Below are positions 24,016-32,338 of a DNA stretch of 32,378 nucleotides, one piece after another (the first letter of the stretch is position 1; the number at the start of each line of letters is the position of its first letter). The notes beneath the pieces are model-generated. The model had not been told where the DNA came from. It made no database searches and saw only the letters and a program-made list of their open reading frames with translations. Position numbers and translations under genes: made by a program. The DNA is from JAADEM01 sp965371855 (GTDB lineage Bacteria > Bacteroidota > Bacteroidia > Bacteroidales > Marinilabiliaceae): assembly GCA_965371855.1 (NCBI GenBank), contig CBDUZZ010000054.1, forward strand, positions 1-32,378, in the 5' to 3' direction.

Positions 24016-25995
24016 ATGAAAAAAATATATTTAGCTATAATGCTAACTTCCTTTGCATTTATAAGTAAGGCCCAAACAGCAGTAGACTCAACGGCAATCA
24101 ACGCCAAAGTATATCAACTAGGGGAAGTCATTATTACTAAAACTATAGATGAAGAGACGGTAAGATCCGAAGATATGCAAAAAAACAATGCCTGCAATTT
24201 AGCGTCTTCTCTCAAGATATTACCTTCAATTGTATTCAATAATGGTGGTGCACGAAATGAGAGCTCAGTGTACATCCGGGGCTTTGATATTCGAAGTGTA
24301 CCCGTTTTTATCGATGGAATTCCTGTATATGTTCCTTTTGACGGGTATGCCGATTTAGCTCGTTTTACCACCTATGACATAGCCAAAATCGATGTTTCAA
24401 AAGGATTTTCATCTATGATGTATGGAGCAAATACTATTGGGGGTGCCATTAACATGATTAGCTTAAAGCCTACTCATAGATTAGAGATTGATTCCAGGGT
24501 TGGCGTGATGAGCGGAAATGGGTATGACACGAAACTCAATATCGGAAGCAATCTGGGGAAGGTTTATCTTCAGACAAACTTTTCGATACTCAATCGCGAT
24601 TTCATACCCCTCTCAGCAAACTTCGACACTACTGCCCTCGAAACCAACTACAAACAGGATAATTCTTACTACAAAGACCTGAAATTAAGTATGAAAATAG
24701 GCTATATACCCAACAAAACCGATGAATATAGCATTAACTATATATATTCGCATGGCAGCAAAGGCAATCCTGTTTACATAGGCACCGATGAGAATACGCG
24801 CATCCGCTATTGGCAATGGCCTTACTGGAACAAACAAAGTCTTTATTTTATTGCAACAACAGCTATTGGATCAAAAACATACCTGAAAGCACGGTTTTAT
24901 TATGACCAATTTAAAAATAAGCTTAGTAGTTTTGATGATAACACATATACTACACAGGATAGACGATATGCTTTCAACAGTTTTTACAACGACTACACAT
25001 TGGGTGGAAACGTTGAATTATCAAGCAATTTGGGTCAAAACAACACATTAAAATTCTCGGCACACCTGAAAAATGACAACCACAGCGAGCATAATGAGGG
25101 AGAACAGGCAATTCAGATGGCGGACAATACAATTTCTTTCGGACTTGAGGATATATACAAACCTGTAGAAAAACTAACCTTCATACCCGGTGTCTCATAT
25201 AACATACGACAAAGCATTAAAGCAGAATACTTTAATCCAACAGAAGATGCAAATTCTGAATTTCCATCAAACACCAATGATGCTCTCAATGTCCAACTGG
25301 CAAGCTATTATCATTTTTCAAATTCTTTCCGTGCCAATTTTAACATCGCCTACAAAAACCGTTTTGCCACGATGAAGGATCGTTACTCATTCCGCACCGG
25401 ACGTTCTATCCCTAATCCTGACCTGAAATCAGAAAGAGCATTAAATCTTGAACTGGCAGCAACAATTTTCATAACTAAAAAACTCAGCTTACATCCCGAA
25501 CTGTTTTACAGCCAACTTAACAATACAATACAATTAGTAAGCTATGTACAGGACGATCTTTCTCAGGTACAAAACACCGGCTCGTCAGAATTTGCCGGAG
25601 CCGATTTTACTATACAATACCAACCGGTCGAAGATCTTCAGTTATATGCTGTATATTCTTATATCAAACGTACCAATTTGAGCAATCCGAAAATACTATT
25701 TATTAATGTGCCTGAAAATAAAGTTTTTGCCTCGGCAGAATATAGTTTTCCCAAAAAGTTGTCTTTCTATCTTTCCGGCGAATTTCTTTCTGAGCGCATT
25801 AATTCCAGTGACGGTTTAAGAGTTTCACCTGCATATGCCATTACTAATGCTCAGATTTCGTACAGGTTTGTTAAATATTTTAATGCAGAAGCCGGCATAA
25901 ACAATATTTTTGATAAAAACTACACCATAGAAGAGGGTTATCCGGAAGCAGGTCGGAATTTTTATGTGGCACTGAATTTTAACTTTAACAGATGA
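24016..25995 (+). CDS. TonB-dependent outer-membrane receptor, candidate molybdate/tungstate or cofactor receptor
   Basis: A 659-residue outer-membrane receptor. It has a signal peptide (MKKIYLAIMLTSFAFISKAQ), a TonB-box-like stretch near LGEVIITKT (35-43), and a plug domain (about 50-155) with SSVYIRGFDIRSVPVFIDGIPV and the GANTIGGAINMIS signature. A 22-stranded-type barrel follows, ending in FNAEAGINNIFDKNYTIEEGYPEAGRNFYVALNFNF. It has the size of BtuB-type receptors, without the SusC-type carboxypeptidase-like extension, and no SusD partner follows. Its last four bases overlap the start of the membrane-NTPase gene (ATGA), so the two products are probably used together: one for the outer membrane and one for the inner. 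The molybdenum link comes from the upstream ModE-like gene, the palindrome and downstream mobA. The substrate is unproven. Confidence 0.92.
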   Translation: MKKIYLAIMLTSFAFISKAQTAVDSTAINAKVYQLGEVIITKTIDEETVRSEDMQKNNACNLASSLKILPSIVFNNGGARNESSVYIRGFDIRSVPVFIDGIPVYVPFDGYADLARFTTYDIAKIDVSKGFSSMMYGANTIGGAINMISLKPTHRLEIDSRVGVMSGNGYDTKLNIGSNLGKVYLQTNFSILNRDFIPLSANFDTTALETNYKQDNSYYKDLKLSMKIGYIPNKTDEYSINYIYSHGSKGNPVYIGTDENTRIRYWQWPYWNKQSLYFIATTAIGSKTYLKARFYYDQFKNKLSSFDDNTYTTQDRRYAFNSFYNDYTLGGNVELSSNLGQNNTLKFSAHLKNDNHSEHNEGEQAIQMADNTISFGLEDIYKPVEKLTFIPGVSYNIRQSIKAEYFNPTEDANSEFPSNTNDALNVQLASYYHFSNSFRANFNIAYKNRFATMKDRYSFRTGRSIPNPDLKSERALNLELAATIFITKKLSLHPELFYSQLNNTIQLVSYVQDDLSQVQNTGSSEFAGADFTIQYQPVEDLQLYAVYSYIKRTNLSNPKILFINVPENKVFASAEYSFPKKLSFYLSGEFLSERINSSDGLRVSPAYAITNAQISYRFVKYFNAEAGINNIFDKNYTIEEGYPEAGRNFYVALNFNFNR

Positions 25996-27695
25996 AAGAA
26001 AACGTACTTAGCGATGTTTGGCTCAAAGCTTCCATATTGGGAGCTATCTGGGCAGCATCCGAGATAATCTTAGGCAGCTTCTTGCATAACCTGCACATCC
26101 CATTTAAAGGAAATATTCTAACTGCTATCGGATTCATCTTATTAATTTCTGTATCATACATATGGAAAGATAAAGGCCTTTTCTGGCGTAGCGGACTGAT
26201 ATGTGCCTTAATGAAAACCATGTCGCCCAGTGCTGTCATTTTTGGCCCCATGGTGGCCATTTTCATGGAAGCCCTGTTACTGGAAATATCTGTAAGACTT
26301 CTGGGAAGGAATTTGGCAGGTTTCTTATTGGGTAGTGCGTTGGCGATGTCGTGGATACTGTTTCAAAAAATAATCAACTACATTATCTTTTATGGATTTA
26401 ATATTGTGGAGATATATGCTAACCTTCTGAAATACGCCGAACGTCAACTCGACATAACATTTGATGTTTTTTGGCTACCAATTCTGATTCTGTTAGGGAT
26501 ATATATTCTTTTCGGTCTATTCGCTGTTTTTGTTGCCATGAGAATAGGAATGCGTATGACTGAAGATTCCGGCTCAGACAGTATGAACGTCATACCAAAA
26601 GCTATTGATTGGCGAAGCAGATCTGAAACATCTTTTGATTATTCTACCGGTTGGCTTATTTTTAGTTTAGCAGCTCTTATAGGTACATTGATATTGATAG
26701 GCAGTAGTCACATCTATATATGGATGCCGGTTTCCATCACTCTGGTCACAGTCTGGATATTGCGATATAAAAGAGCTATGCGCCAGTTATCGTGTCCCAA
26801 ATTCTGGATTTCATTTGTAGTTATAACCCTCCTGTTTGCACTATTAATCGCATCCTTCAACGACAGCCAAAACAGTTGGGTGGATGGTTTGATGACAGGC
26901 CTGCAAATGAATTTTAGGGCAGCTGTTGTTATTGTAGGCTTTTCGGTATTGAGTACAGAACTTTATAACCCAATAATCAGGAATTTCCTGGCCAGGTCGG
27001 CATTCAAACAAGTTCCTGCAGCTTTAGAAATTGCTTTTCAGTCACTTCCTTTCATCGTTACAAACCTGCCTGATGCCCGCACATTTTTAAAAACTCCGGG
27101 AGGTGTAATAAAACTTTTAATCCGTTATGCCGAAAACCGTTTTAATGAACTTGCAGACAAACAACAGGCTTCTGTATTCATCATCTCAGGGAAGGTTTCT
27201 GAAGGAAAAACCACATTTCTCACAAAGCTTGTTGGCAACCTGAAAGCAAAAAACATGCCAACAGGAGGTTTTTATTCGCCACGTATTATGAAAAACGGAC
27301 AAACAATTGGGTACAATTTAGTTTCTGTTGAAACGGGTGTGCAATTAAATTATCTTAAAATAAAAAAGAATGAAACCGGCGAAAGTATTGGAAGATATGA
27401 CATTAATTCCGAAGTCATGAATAAAGGAAAACAAATACTTTCCGTTGAAAATGTTAAAGGTAAAGATGTTATAATTATTGATGAAATTGGGAAATTGGAA
27501 CTTAATAACAATGGATGGAAAAACAGTTTGGAGAAACTGTTGGTTACACAGGATTTGTGCTTGATTCTATCGGTCAGAAAAGAATATGTGCAACAAGTAA
27601 TAACAGATTTCGCAATAGTCAACAACAAGGTTTTTCTTGTTTCTGACACAAATATTCACGATATTGAATCAGCAATAACAAATAAACGATGTTAA
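25992..27695 (+). CDS. Membrane protein (ECF S/T-like) fused to THEP1-type NTPase
   Basis: A 567-residue fusion. Residues about 10-188 contain five or six hydrophobic segments with an S-component-like character, such as FGPMVAIFMEALLLEISVRLLG. Residues about 218-290 add two to three helices, and 298-365 carry a segment (NFRAAVVIVGFSVLSTEL, then AALEIAFQSLPFIVTNLPDAR) that resembles the coupling part of ECF T components, although I cannot verify this. Residues about 392-567 form a complete THEP1-type NTPase: Walker A GKVSEGKT (400-407) and Walker B VIIIDEIGKLEL (493-504, with D497 and E498). The DEIGKLEL form marks the THEP1 group. No ABC signature motif is present. The start overlaps the receptor stop by 4 bases; mobA follows after 83 bases. 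I infer an inner-membrane uptake step powered or controlled by NTP hydrolysis. Confidence 0.85.
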   Translation: MKENVLSDVWLKASILGAIWAASEIILGSFLHNLHIPFKGNILTAIGFILLISVSYIWKDKGLFWRSGLICALMKTMSPSAVIFGPMVAIFMEALLLEISVRLLGRNLAGFLLGSALAMSWILFQKIINYIIFYGFNIVEIYANLLKYAERQLDITFDVFWLPILILLGIYILFGLFAVFVAMRIGMRMTEDSGSDSMNVIPKAIDWRSRSETSFDYSTGWLIFSLAALIGTLILIGSSHIYIWMPVSITLVTVWILRYKRAMRQLSCPKFWISFVVITLLFALLIASFNDSQNSWVDGLMTGLQMNFRAAVVIVGFSVLSTELYNPIIRNFLARSAFKQVPAALEIAFQSLPFIVTNLPDARTFLKTPGGVIKLLIRYAENRFNELADKQQASVFIISGKVSEGKTTFLTKLVGNLKAKNMPTGGFYSPRIMKNGQTIGYNLVSVETGVQLNYLKIKKNETGESIGRYDINSEVMNKGKQILSVENVKGKDVIIIDEIGKLELNNNGWKNSLEKLLVTQDLCLILSVRKEYVQQVITDFAIVNNKVFLVSDTNIHDIESAITNKRC

Positions 27696-27741
27696 ATATG
27701 GTGAGTAATCAAATCGACAGAACCAATTAAATTAAAAGACC

Positions 27742-27757
27742 TGTAACACTTGTTACA
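27742..27757 (+). promoter_or_regulatory. Palindrome TGTAACA-N2-TGTTACA upstream of mobA
   Basis: A perfect 7+2+7 dyad, readable as TGTAA-N6-TTACA, which has the 16-base geometry of CRP/FNR-family operators. It ends 21 bases before the mobA start. In Bacteroidota such sites are used by FNR/HcpR-like regulators of anaerobic and nitrosative metabolism, so it may link molybdenum-cofactor maturation to redox state. No such regulator is in the window. Confidence 0.55.
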
Positions 27758-27778
27758 AATCTATCTATACAATAAAAC

Positions 27779-28336
27779 ATGGTATATCAGGGAATTATAT
27801 TAGCTGGTGGTCAAAGCAATAGAATGGGTCAGGATAAAGGACTCGTCAAATACAAAGGCAAACGACTTGTAGAGTATGCAATTGACCTATTAACTCCATT
27901 TTGTGAAAGAATTGTAATAAGTTCCAACAATCATGAATACAAAAGGTTTGGGCTTCCTGTTGTTGAAGATGTGGTTAAGGGTATTGGTCCCGCCGGAGGA
28001 TTGTTAACTACATTACCTGTAACAGATTTTGACTTCAACATCATAGTTTCATGTGATATGCCTTTTCTAAACAACGAAGCTGTCAACTTTCTTATTGAAA
28101 ATATCAAAGATAAAACATGCTATATCCCGGTGCATAGCAGGGGTACAGAACCTTTGTTTGGCATTTACAACAGCAATTTTGTGCCGGCTCTGAAAAATGC
28201 AATCAAAAGCGGCAACTATAAATTAAATTTCGTGCTGGACGATTATGGTGCTCATTATGTTGATTTTAATTCCCTGATCAGGAAAATCCCCCGGTTATTT
28301 GACAATTTTAATCATATCTCTGATTTGAATTCCTAA
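27779..28336 (+). CDS. mobA: Molybdenum cofactor guanylyltransferase
   Basis: A 185-residue cytoplasmic enzyme that attaches GMP from GTP to molybdopterin, giving the guanine dinucleotide form of the cofactor used by DMSO-reductase-family enzymes. The nucleotidyltransferase signature LAGGQSNRMGQDKG (8-21) is intact, and so are the metal-binding SCDMPFL segment (near 91-97) and PLFGIYN. The length is normal. It sits between the membrane-NTPase gene and the molybdopterin oxidoreductase gene, whose protein would need the bis-MGD cofactor it makes. The early pathway genes (moaA-type and others) are not in the window. Confidence 0.95.
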   Translation: MVYQGIILAGGQSNRMGQDKGLVKYKGKRLVEYAIDLLTPFCERIVISSNNHEYKRFGLPVVEDVVKGIGPAGGLLTTLPVTDFDFNIIVSCDMPFLNNEAVNFLIENIKDKTCYIPVHSRGTEPLFGIYNSNFVPALKNAIKSGNYKLNFVLDDYGAHYVDFNSLIRKIPRLFDNFNHISDLNS

Positions 28337-28441
28337 TCAGTTTCTTCTTTTAATTTTGATTAAATTTAAATTGCACTCCCCAAATAAAAATCTATAACGT
28401 TGTAATATTAAAGAATATCAATGTATTACAGCTGCATTCTG

Positions 28442-28459
28442 TATGTTGATAAGAACATA
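28442..28459 (+). promoter_or_regulatory. Palindrome TATGTT-N6-AACATA upstream of the molybdoenzyme operon
   Basis: Perfect 6-base arms around GATAAG, 75 bases before the start of the oxidoreductase gene, within the 198-base gap that follows mobA. The gap also holds an ATAACG half-site (28394-28399) like one arm of the ModE-type palindrome, and a TACAG-N7-CTGTA dyad. No exact TAnnTTTG promoter was found. The dyad is visible; its regulator is unknown. Confidence 0.35.
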
Positions 28460-28534
28460 TCTAATTATTTACATTTTTAATAAAGCAGATAATTAAATAC
28501 ATTGTGTTCCGAAATTATTTAATAAGAAGAACCA

Positions 28535-30790
28535 ATGGTGAAAAGTAGACGGGATTTTATCAAAATTTCAGCATTAGGGGCTACAGGAGTTGCTGTTGGA
28601 GGAAAATTATTGTTTGCGGACAATAACAAACAGATCAAGACAGTTGCTAAGGGACCTTTTAAATTACACTTAGATTTCACACGTACTCCAACATACTGCG
28701 AGGTTTGTTTTTGGAAATGCGCCGGATGGGTATATAAAAATGAAAACGGTGAGGTTCAAAAGATAATTGGGAATGATATAGATCCAAACAGTAATGGGCG
28801 GTTTTGCCCAAGAGGTACCGGTGGTGTAGGTATGTATCATGATGAAGACAGACTTAAAACACCTCTTATCAGGGTTAAAGATAAATCGGGCAAACAAACA
28901 TTTAAAAAGGCAACATGGGACGAGGCTTTTGATTATATTACCAAAAAACTAAATAAAGTTATCGCTGAACATGGACCGGAATGCGTAGCTCTGTTTACTC
29001 ATGGCTCCGGAGGTACTTATTTTGGCAATCTGGTAAAAGCTTTAGGCTCAAATAATATTGCAGCACCATCATACGCACAATGTCGAGGTCCGCGTGAAGT
29101 AGGTTTTATTGCAACGTTTGGTGATGGCTTAAGTTCCCCGGAACCTACAGACATACGTGATGCCAGATGCATGGTTCTTATTGGCTCACATATAGGTGAA
29201 AATATGCATAACGGACATGTTCAGGAGATGTCGGATGCCATAGATAAGGGTGCAACTATTATTACTGTTGACCCTCGATTCTCAACGGCTGCAAGCAAAT
29301 CAAAATACTGGTTGCCCATTAAACCTGCTACCGATCTGGCACTTCTGCTTGCCTGGATTAATGTAATTATCGAGGAGGAGTTGTATGATAAAAAGTATGT
29401 TGAGAAATACACTTACGGTTTTGAACAACTCAAGGAGCATGTGAAAAATATGACTCCTGAATGGGCTTATGGAATAACTACAATTAAACCCAATGTAATA
29501 AAGAAGACAGCCAGAGAAATGGGGTATGCTTCACCGGCAGTGATAGTGCACCCCGGAAGACATGTAACCTGGTATGGCGACGATACTCAACGGCTAAGAG
29601 CTGTTGCTATCCTGAATGCACTGCTTGGTTCATGGGGACGCAGGGGTGGTTTTTATCTGCCTGACAAAGCCAAAGTGCCGGGCATACCTCATCCACCCTA
29701 TCCTAAGCCATCAAGAACATGGAGAGATGCTATGGGTGGGAAATATCAGCTTGCCGACCTGGCTATTGCTAATGGAGTTTGTGATGCCACTATTCCTTCA
29801 GCAACAATGGACTGCACTCTTAAAGCATGGATAGTAAACGGAACCAATTTAATAGAAACTCTGCCTGACAGGAAGAATACATTAGAGGCTTTTAATAATC
29901 TTGATCTTATGGTTGTGATAGATACTATGCCTATGGAGATTACAGGTTATGCAGATATAGTACTGCCTGAATGTACATATATAGAAAGATATGATTCTTT
30001 GCGTATTACTCAACATCGCGAACCTACTATTGCATTAAGGATGCCTGCTGCTACACCAAAGTACAATTCCAAACCTGCCTGGTGGATGGCAAAACAACTT
30101 GCTGAAAAAATGGGTAAAGGTGATTATTTCCCATTTGATACTATAGAAGAAGAACTTGACTGGCAGTTAAAAAAAGTTGGCACATCACTTGAAGAGATGC
30201 AACGCCTGGGTGTGAAAAAATATAAACGTCAGTATGATGATCTCTATTATCAGGATGACGAAGATGTCGAGTTTAATACAAACACCGGAAAAATTGAACT
30301 CTATTCAACATCACTTGCAGAATACGGTTTTGATCCAATACCAAAATACACCCCGCATCCGGAACCTCCGGCAGGTTATTACCGTTTAAATTATGGTCGG
30401 GCTCCTATGCATACATTCTCTCGTACAGCCAACAATCCTAATCTTACCGATTTAATGGATAAAAATGTTGTATGGATAAATCCCAAAGTGGCTAAAGAGT
30501 GGGGATTTGAAAATGACATGGAGGTATATCTGCAAAATCAGGATAATGTGGTTTCTACATTCCCAATAAAAGTCAGGGTTACAGAGCGTATCCGTTGGGA
30601 TTCTGTATATATGATTCATGGCTTTGGACATGAAAACAGAAAATTAACCAGAGCTTACGGACGGGGAGCCAGTGATTCCCAATTAATAACAAATGTGATG
30701 ATGGATCCGATAATGGGAGGAACAGGAATGAGAGGTAATTTTGTGACATTTTTAACTTCTAAACCGGAAAAAGAGGAGGCTGAATCATGA
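28535..30790 (+). CDS. Molybdopterin oxidoreductase catalytic subunit (PsrA/PhsA-like)
   Basis: A 751-residue DMSO-reductase-superfamily enzyme, exported folded by the Tat path: SRRDFIKISALG at residues 4-15 is a twin-arginine signal. One [4Fe-4S] cluster is bound by C55, C58, C62 and C91 (CEVCFWKC, then RFCPRGTGG). The likely Mo ligand is C183 in SYAQCRGPREVGF, as in Psr/Phs/Arr-type enzymes. The MGD-binding parts (LIGSHIGENMHNG, VDPRFSTAASK) and the C-terminal MopB domain (about 615-745) are present. With the next two genes it forms a three-subunit membrane reductase. The natural substrate could be polysulfide, thiosulfate, tetrathionate or another sulfur or metalloid oxyanion; the sequence alone does not decide. 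The stop overlaps the start of the next gene by 4 bases. Confidence 0.93.
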   Translation: MVKSRRDFIKISALGATGVAVGGKLLFADNNKQIKTVAKGPFKLHLDFTRTPTYCEVCFWKCAGWVYKNENGEVQKIIGNDIDPNSNGRFCPRGTGGVGMYHDEDRLKTPLIRVKDKSGKQTFKKATWDEAFDYITKKLNKVIAEHGPECVALFTHGSGGTYFGNLVKALGSNNIAAPSYAQCRGPREVGFIATFGDGLSSPEPTDIRDARCMVLIGSHIGENMHNGHVQEMSDAIDKGATIITVDPRFSTAASKSKYWLPIKPATDLALLLAWINVIIEEELYDKKYVEKYTYGFEQLKEHVKNMTPEWAYGITTIKPNVIKKTAREMGYASPAVIVHPGRHVTWYGDDTQRLRAVAILNALLGSWGRRGGFYLPDKAKVPGIPHPPYPKPSRTWRDAMGGKYQLADLAIANGVCDATIPSATMDCTLKAWIVNGTNLIETLPDRKNTLEAFNNLDLMVVIDTMPMEITGYADIVLPECTYIERYDSLRITQHREPTIALRMPAATPKYNSKPAWWMAKQLAEKMGKGDYFPFDTIEEELDWQLKKVGTSLEEMQRLGVKKYKRQYDDLYYQDDEDVEFNTNTGKIELYSTSLAEYGFDPIPKYTPHPEPPAGYYRLNYGRAPMHTFSRTANNPNLTDLMDKNVVWINPKVAKEWGFENDMEVYLQNQDNVVSTFPIKVRVTERIRWDSVYMIHGFGHENRKLTRAYGRGASDSQLITNVMMDPIMGGTGMRGNFVTFLTSKPEKEEAES

Positions 30791-31320
30791 GATATGCAAT
30801 GGCAATTGACACTAAGAAATGTGTTGGGTGTAGCGATTGTGTTGTTGCTTGCCAAACTGAGAATAACGTACCCATAGGTTATGCACGTGACTGGATAGTA
30901 GAAGTAACCGACGGCACATATCCGCAATTGGAACTTGAATTCAGATCAGAAAGATGTAATCATTGCAACAATGCTCCTTGTGTGCGTTGCTGCCCAACGG
31001 GTGCCAGTTATATTATTAAAGGAGGAATTGTTAAAGTTGAACACGATAAATGCATAGGATGCGGTGCATGTATAACTGCTTGTCCGTACGATGCACGCTT
31101 CGTTCACCCGGAAGGATATGTAGATAAATGTACGTTTTGTGACCATAGGCTTGAGAAAGGTCAGGACACGGCCTGTGTGGCTGTTTGCCCTACCAAATGT
31201 CTCTACTTTGGCGATATGGATGATCCCAATTCTGAAGTATCACAAATGGTTAAAAAACGGAAGTTTAAAACTCTTATTCCTGAAGCCGGAACTGAACCTC
31301 AGTTATATTTTTTGATATAA
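30787..31320 (+). CDS. Four-cluster ferredoxin-like electron-transfer subunit (PsrB/PhsB/NrfC-like)
   Basis: A 177-residue iron-sulfur protein carrying electrons between the membrane anchor and the catalytic subunit. Sixteen cluster cysteines are visible in four sets: C12/C15/C18/C22; C57/C60/C65/C69; C89/C92/C95/C99; and C115/C118/C130/C134. This predicts four [4Fe-4S] clusters. It has no signal peptide, as expected for a subunit carried across the membrane with its Tat-signal partner. It starts inside the stop codon of the catalytic gene (ATGA) and is followed 20 bases later by the NrfD-type anchor. Confidence 0.95.
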   Translation: MRYAMAIDTKKCVGCSDCVVACQTENNVPIGYARDWIVEVTDGTYPQLELEFRSERCNHCNNAPCVRCCPTGASYIIKGGIVKVEHDKCIGCGACITACPYDARFVHPEGYVDKCTFCDHRLEKGQDTACVAVCPTKCLYFGDMDDPNSEVSQMVKKRKFKTLIPEAGTEPQLYFLI

Positions 31321-31340
31321 CTTGATAAATTAATAAACAA

Positions 31341-32282
31341 ATGAGAGAAGAATTAATTGTAAGCGGGCGTTCAAACCCTTTAGTAGATCCGTATCTGGAA
31401 ATATGGGAATGGCAAATACCAGCCTATCTTTTTCTCGGCGGACTGGCAGCAGGAATACTGTTTTTTGCCGGACTGTTTTATATAAGAGGGAAAGAGGAAA
31501 AATATCCCACAGCGGTAAGAATGGCTCCGGTTTTTGTGCCTGTATTACTCGCAATCGGACTAATTTTCCTGTTTCTTGACCTTAAACACAAACTCTATTT
31601 CTGGAGGTTATACACTTCATTCAGCATAGAATCTCCTACCAGCTGGGGGGCATGGACTCTAATGTTAGTAATGCCTCTGTCTATGACATGGGCAGCAATT
31701 CATATTGAATCTGTTTTTCCTAAGTGGAACTGGAAATATAAATGGATAAAAGACACATTGTTATTTCTCGAAAAATATAAAACAGAAATGGCTTGGGGAT
31801 TAGTTGTTTTGTCTGTTATACTTGGCATTTACACCGGTATATTACTTTCAGCTTTTAATGCCAGACCATTATGGAACACCTCCATTCTGGGGCCACTGTT
31901 TCTTACTTCAGGGATATCCACAGGAGCAGCCTTTATTATCTTGTTATCAAATTCAAAAACTGAAAGGCACTCTATGGCACGAATAGATTTGATGTTAATT
32001 GCCATAGAAGTAGCACTGATTATTCATATGTTTATGGGATTCAAGGCCAGTACTCAGGTACAAATAGAAGCTGCTGATATGTTTCTTGGAGGTCAGTTTA
32101 CTGTTACGTTCTGGGGTCTGGTATTCAGTTTAGGATTAATTATCCCGGCATTTCTGGAAATTTTGGAAACCAGAGGTAAAAAAATCCCTTATGTTGTGGC
32201 ACCTGCATTAGTAATTTTTGGAGGTCTGCTTTTCAGGTTTATTATTGTTCATGCCGGACAAATAAGCAGATGGTTATATTAA
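31341..32282 (+). CDS. NrfD/PsrC-family quinone-interacting membrane anchor
   Basis: A 313-residue inner-membrane protein with eight or nine hydrophobic helices. The family-typical start WEWQIPAYLFLGGLAAGILFFAG (about 23-45), the following SPTSWGAWTLMLVMPLS and the NARPLWNTSILGPLFLTSG segment (about 172-190) are all present. NrfD/PsrC subunits exchange electrons with menaquinol and hold the two soluble subunits on the periplasmic face. The three-gene set ends here with no maturation chaperone in the window. The downstream region holds a terminator-like hairpin for the opposite strand. Confidence 0.93.
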   Translation: MREELIVSGRSNPLVDPYLEIWEWQIPAYLFLGGLAAGILFFAGLFYIRGKEEKYPTAVRMAPVFVPVLLAIGLIFLFLDLKHKLYFWRLYTSFSIESPTSWGAWTLMLVMPLSMTWAAIHIESVFPKWNWKYKWIKDTLLFLEKYKTEMAWGLVVLSVILGIYTGILLSAFNARPLWNTSILGPLFLTSGISTGAAFIILLSNSKTERHSMARIDLMLIAIEVALIIHMFMGFKASTQVQIEAADMFLGGQFTVTFWGLVFSLGLIIPAFLEILETRGKKIPYVVAPALVIFGGLLFRFIIVHAGQISRWLY

Positions 32283-32316
32283 ATGATATAATGGTGTAAT
32301 GATAAATTGAGAAATG

Positions 32317-32338
32317 AAAAAACTCCCCTCCTCGGAGT
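32317..32338 (-). terminator. Intrinsic terminator for a leftward gene beyond the right edge
   Basis: On the minus strand, ACTCC and GGAGT (plus coordinates 32334-32338 and 32322-32326) form a 5-base stem around a 7-base loop, followed directly by TTTTT (32317-32321). The direction suggests a convergent minus-strand gene to the right of the window. A separate small dyad, CACTAA-C-TTAGTG, is at 32344-32356. Confidence 0.45.

Noticed and set aside
25992..27695. ABC transporter or complete ECF transporter call for the fusion protein.
   Set aside because: The NTPase lacks the ABC signature and Q-loop layout and has the DEIGKLEL Walker B of the THEP1 family.
28535..30790. Respiratory arsenate reductase (ArrA) or arsenite oxidase-like (ArxA), suggested by the arsenic operon in the same window.
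   Set aside because: The two loci are 24 kb apart with unrelated genes between. The iron-sulfur motif and three-subunit layout fit Psr/Phs-type enzymes at least as well. It cannot be fully excluded without a phylogeny.
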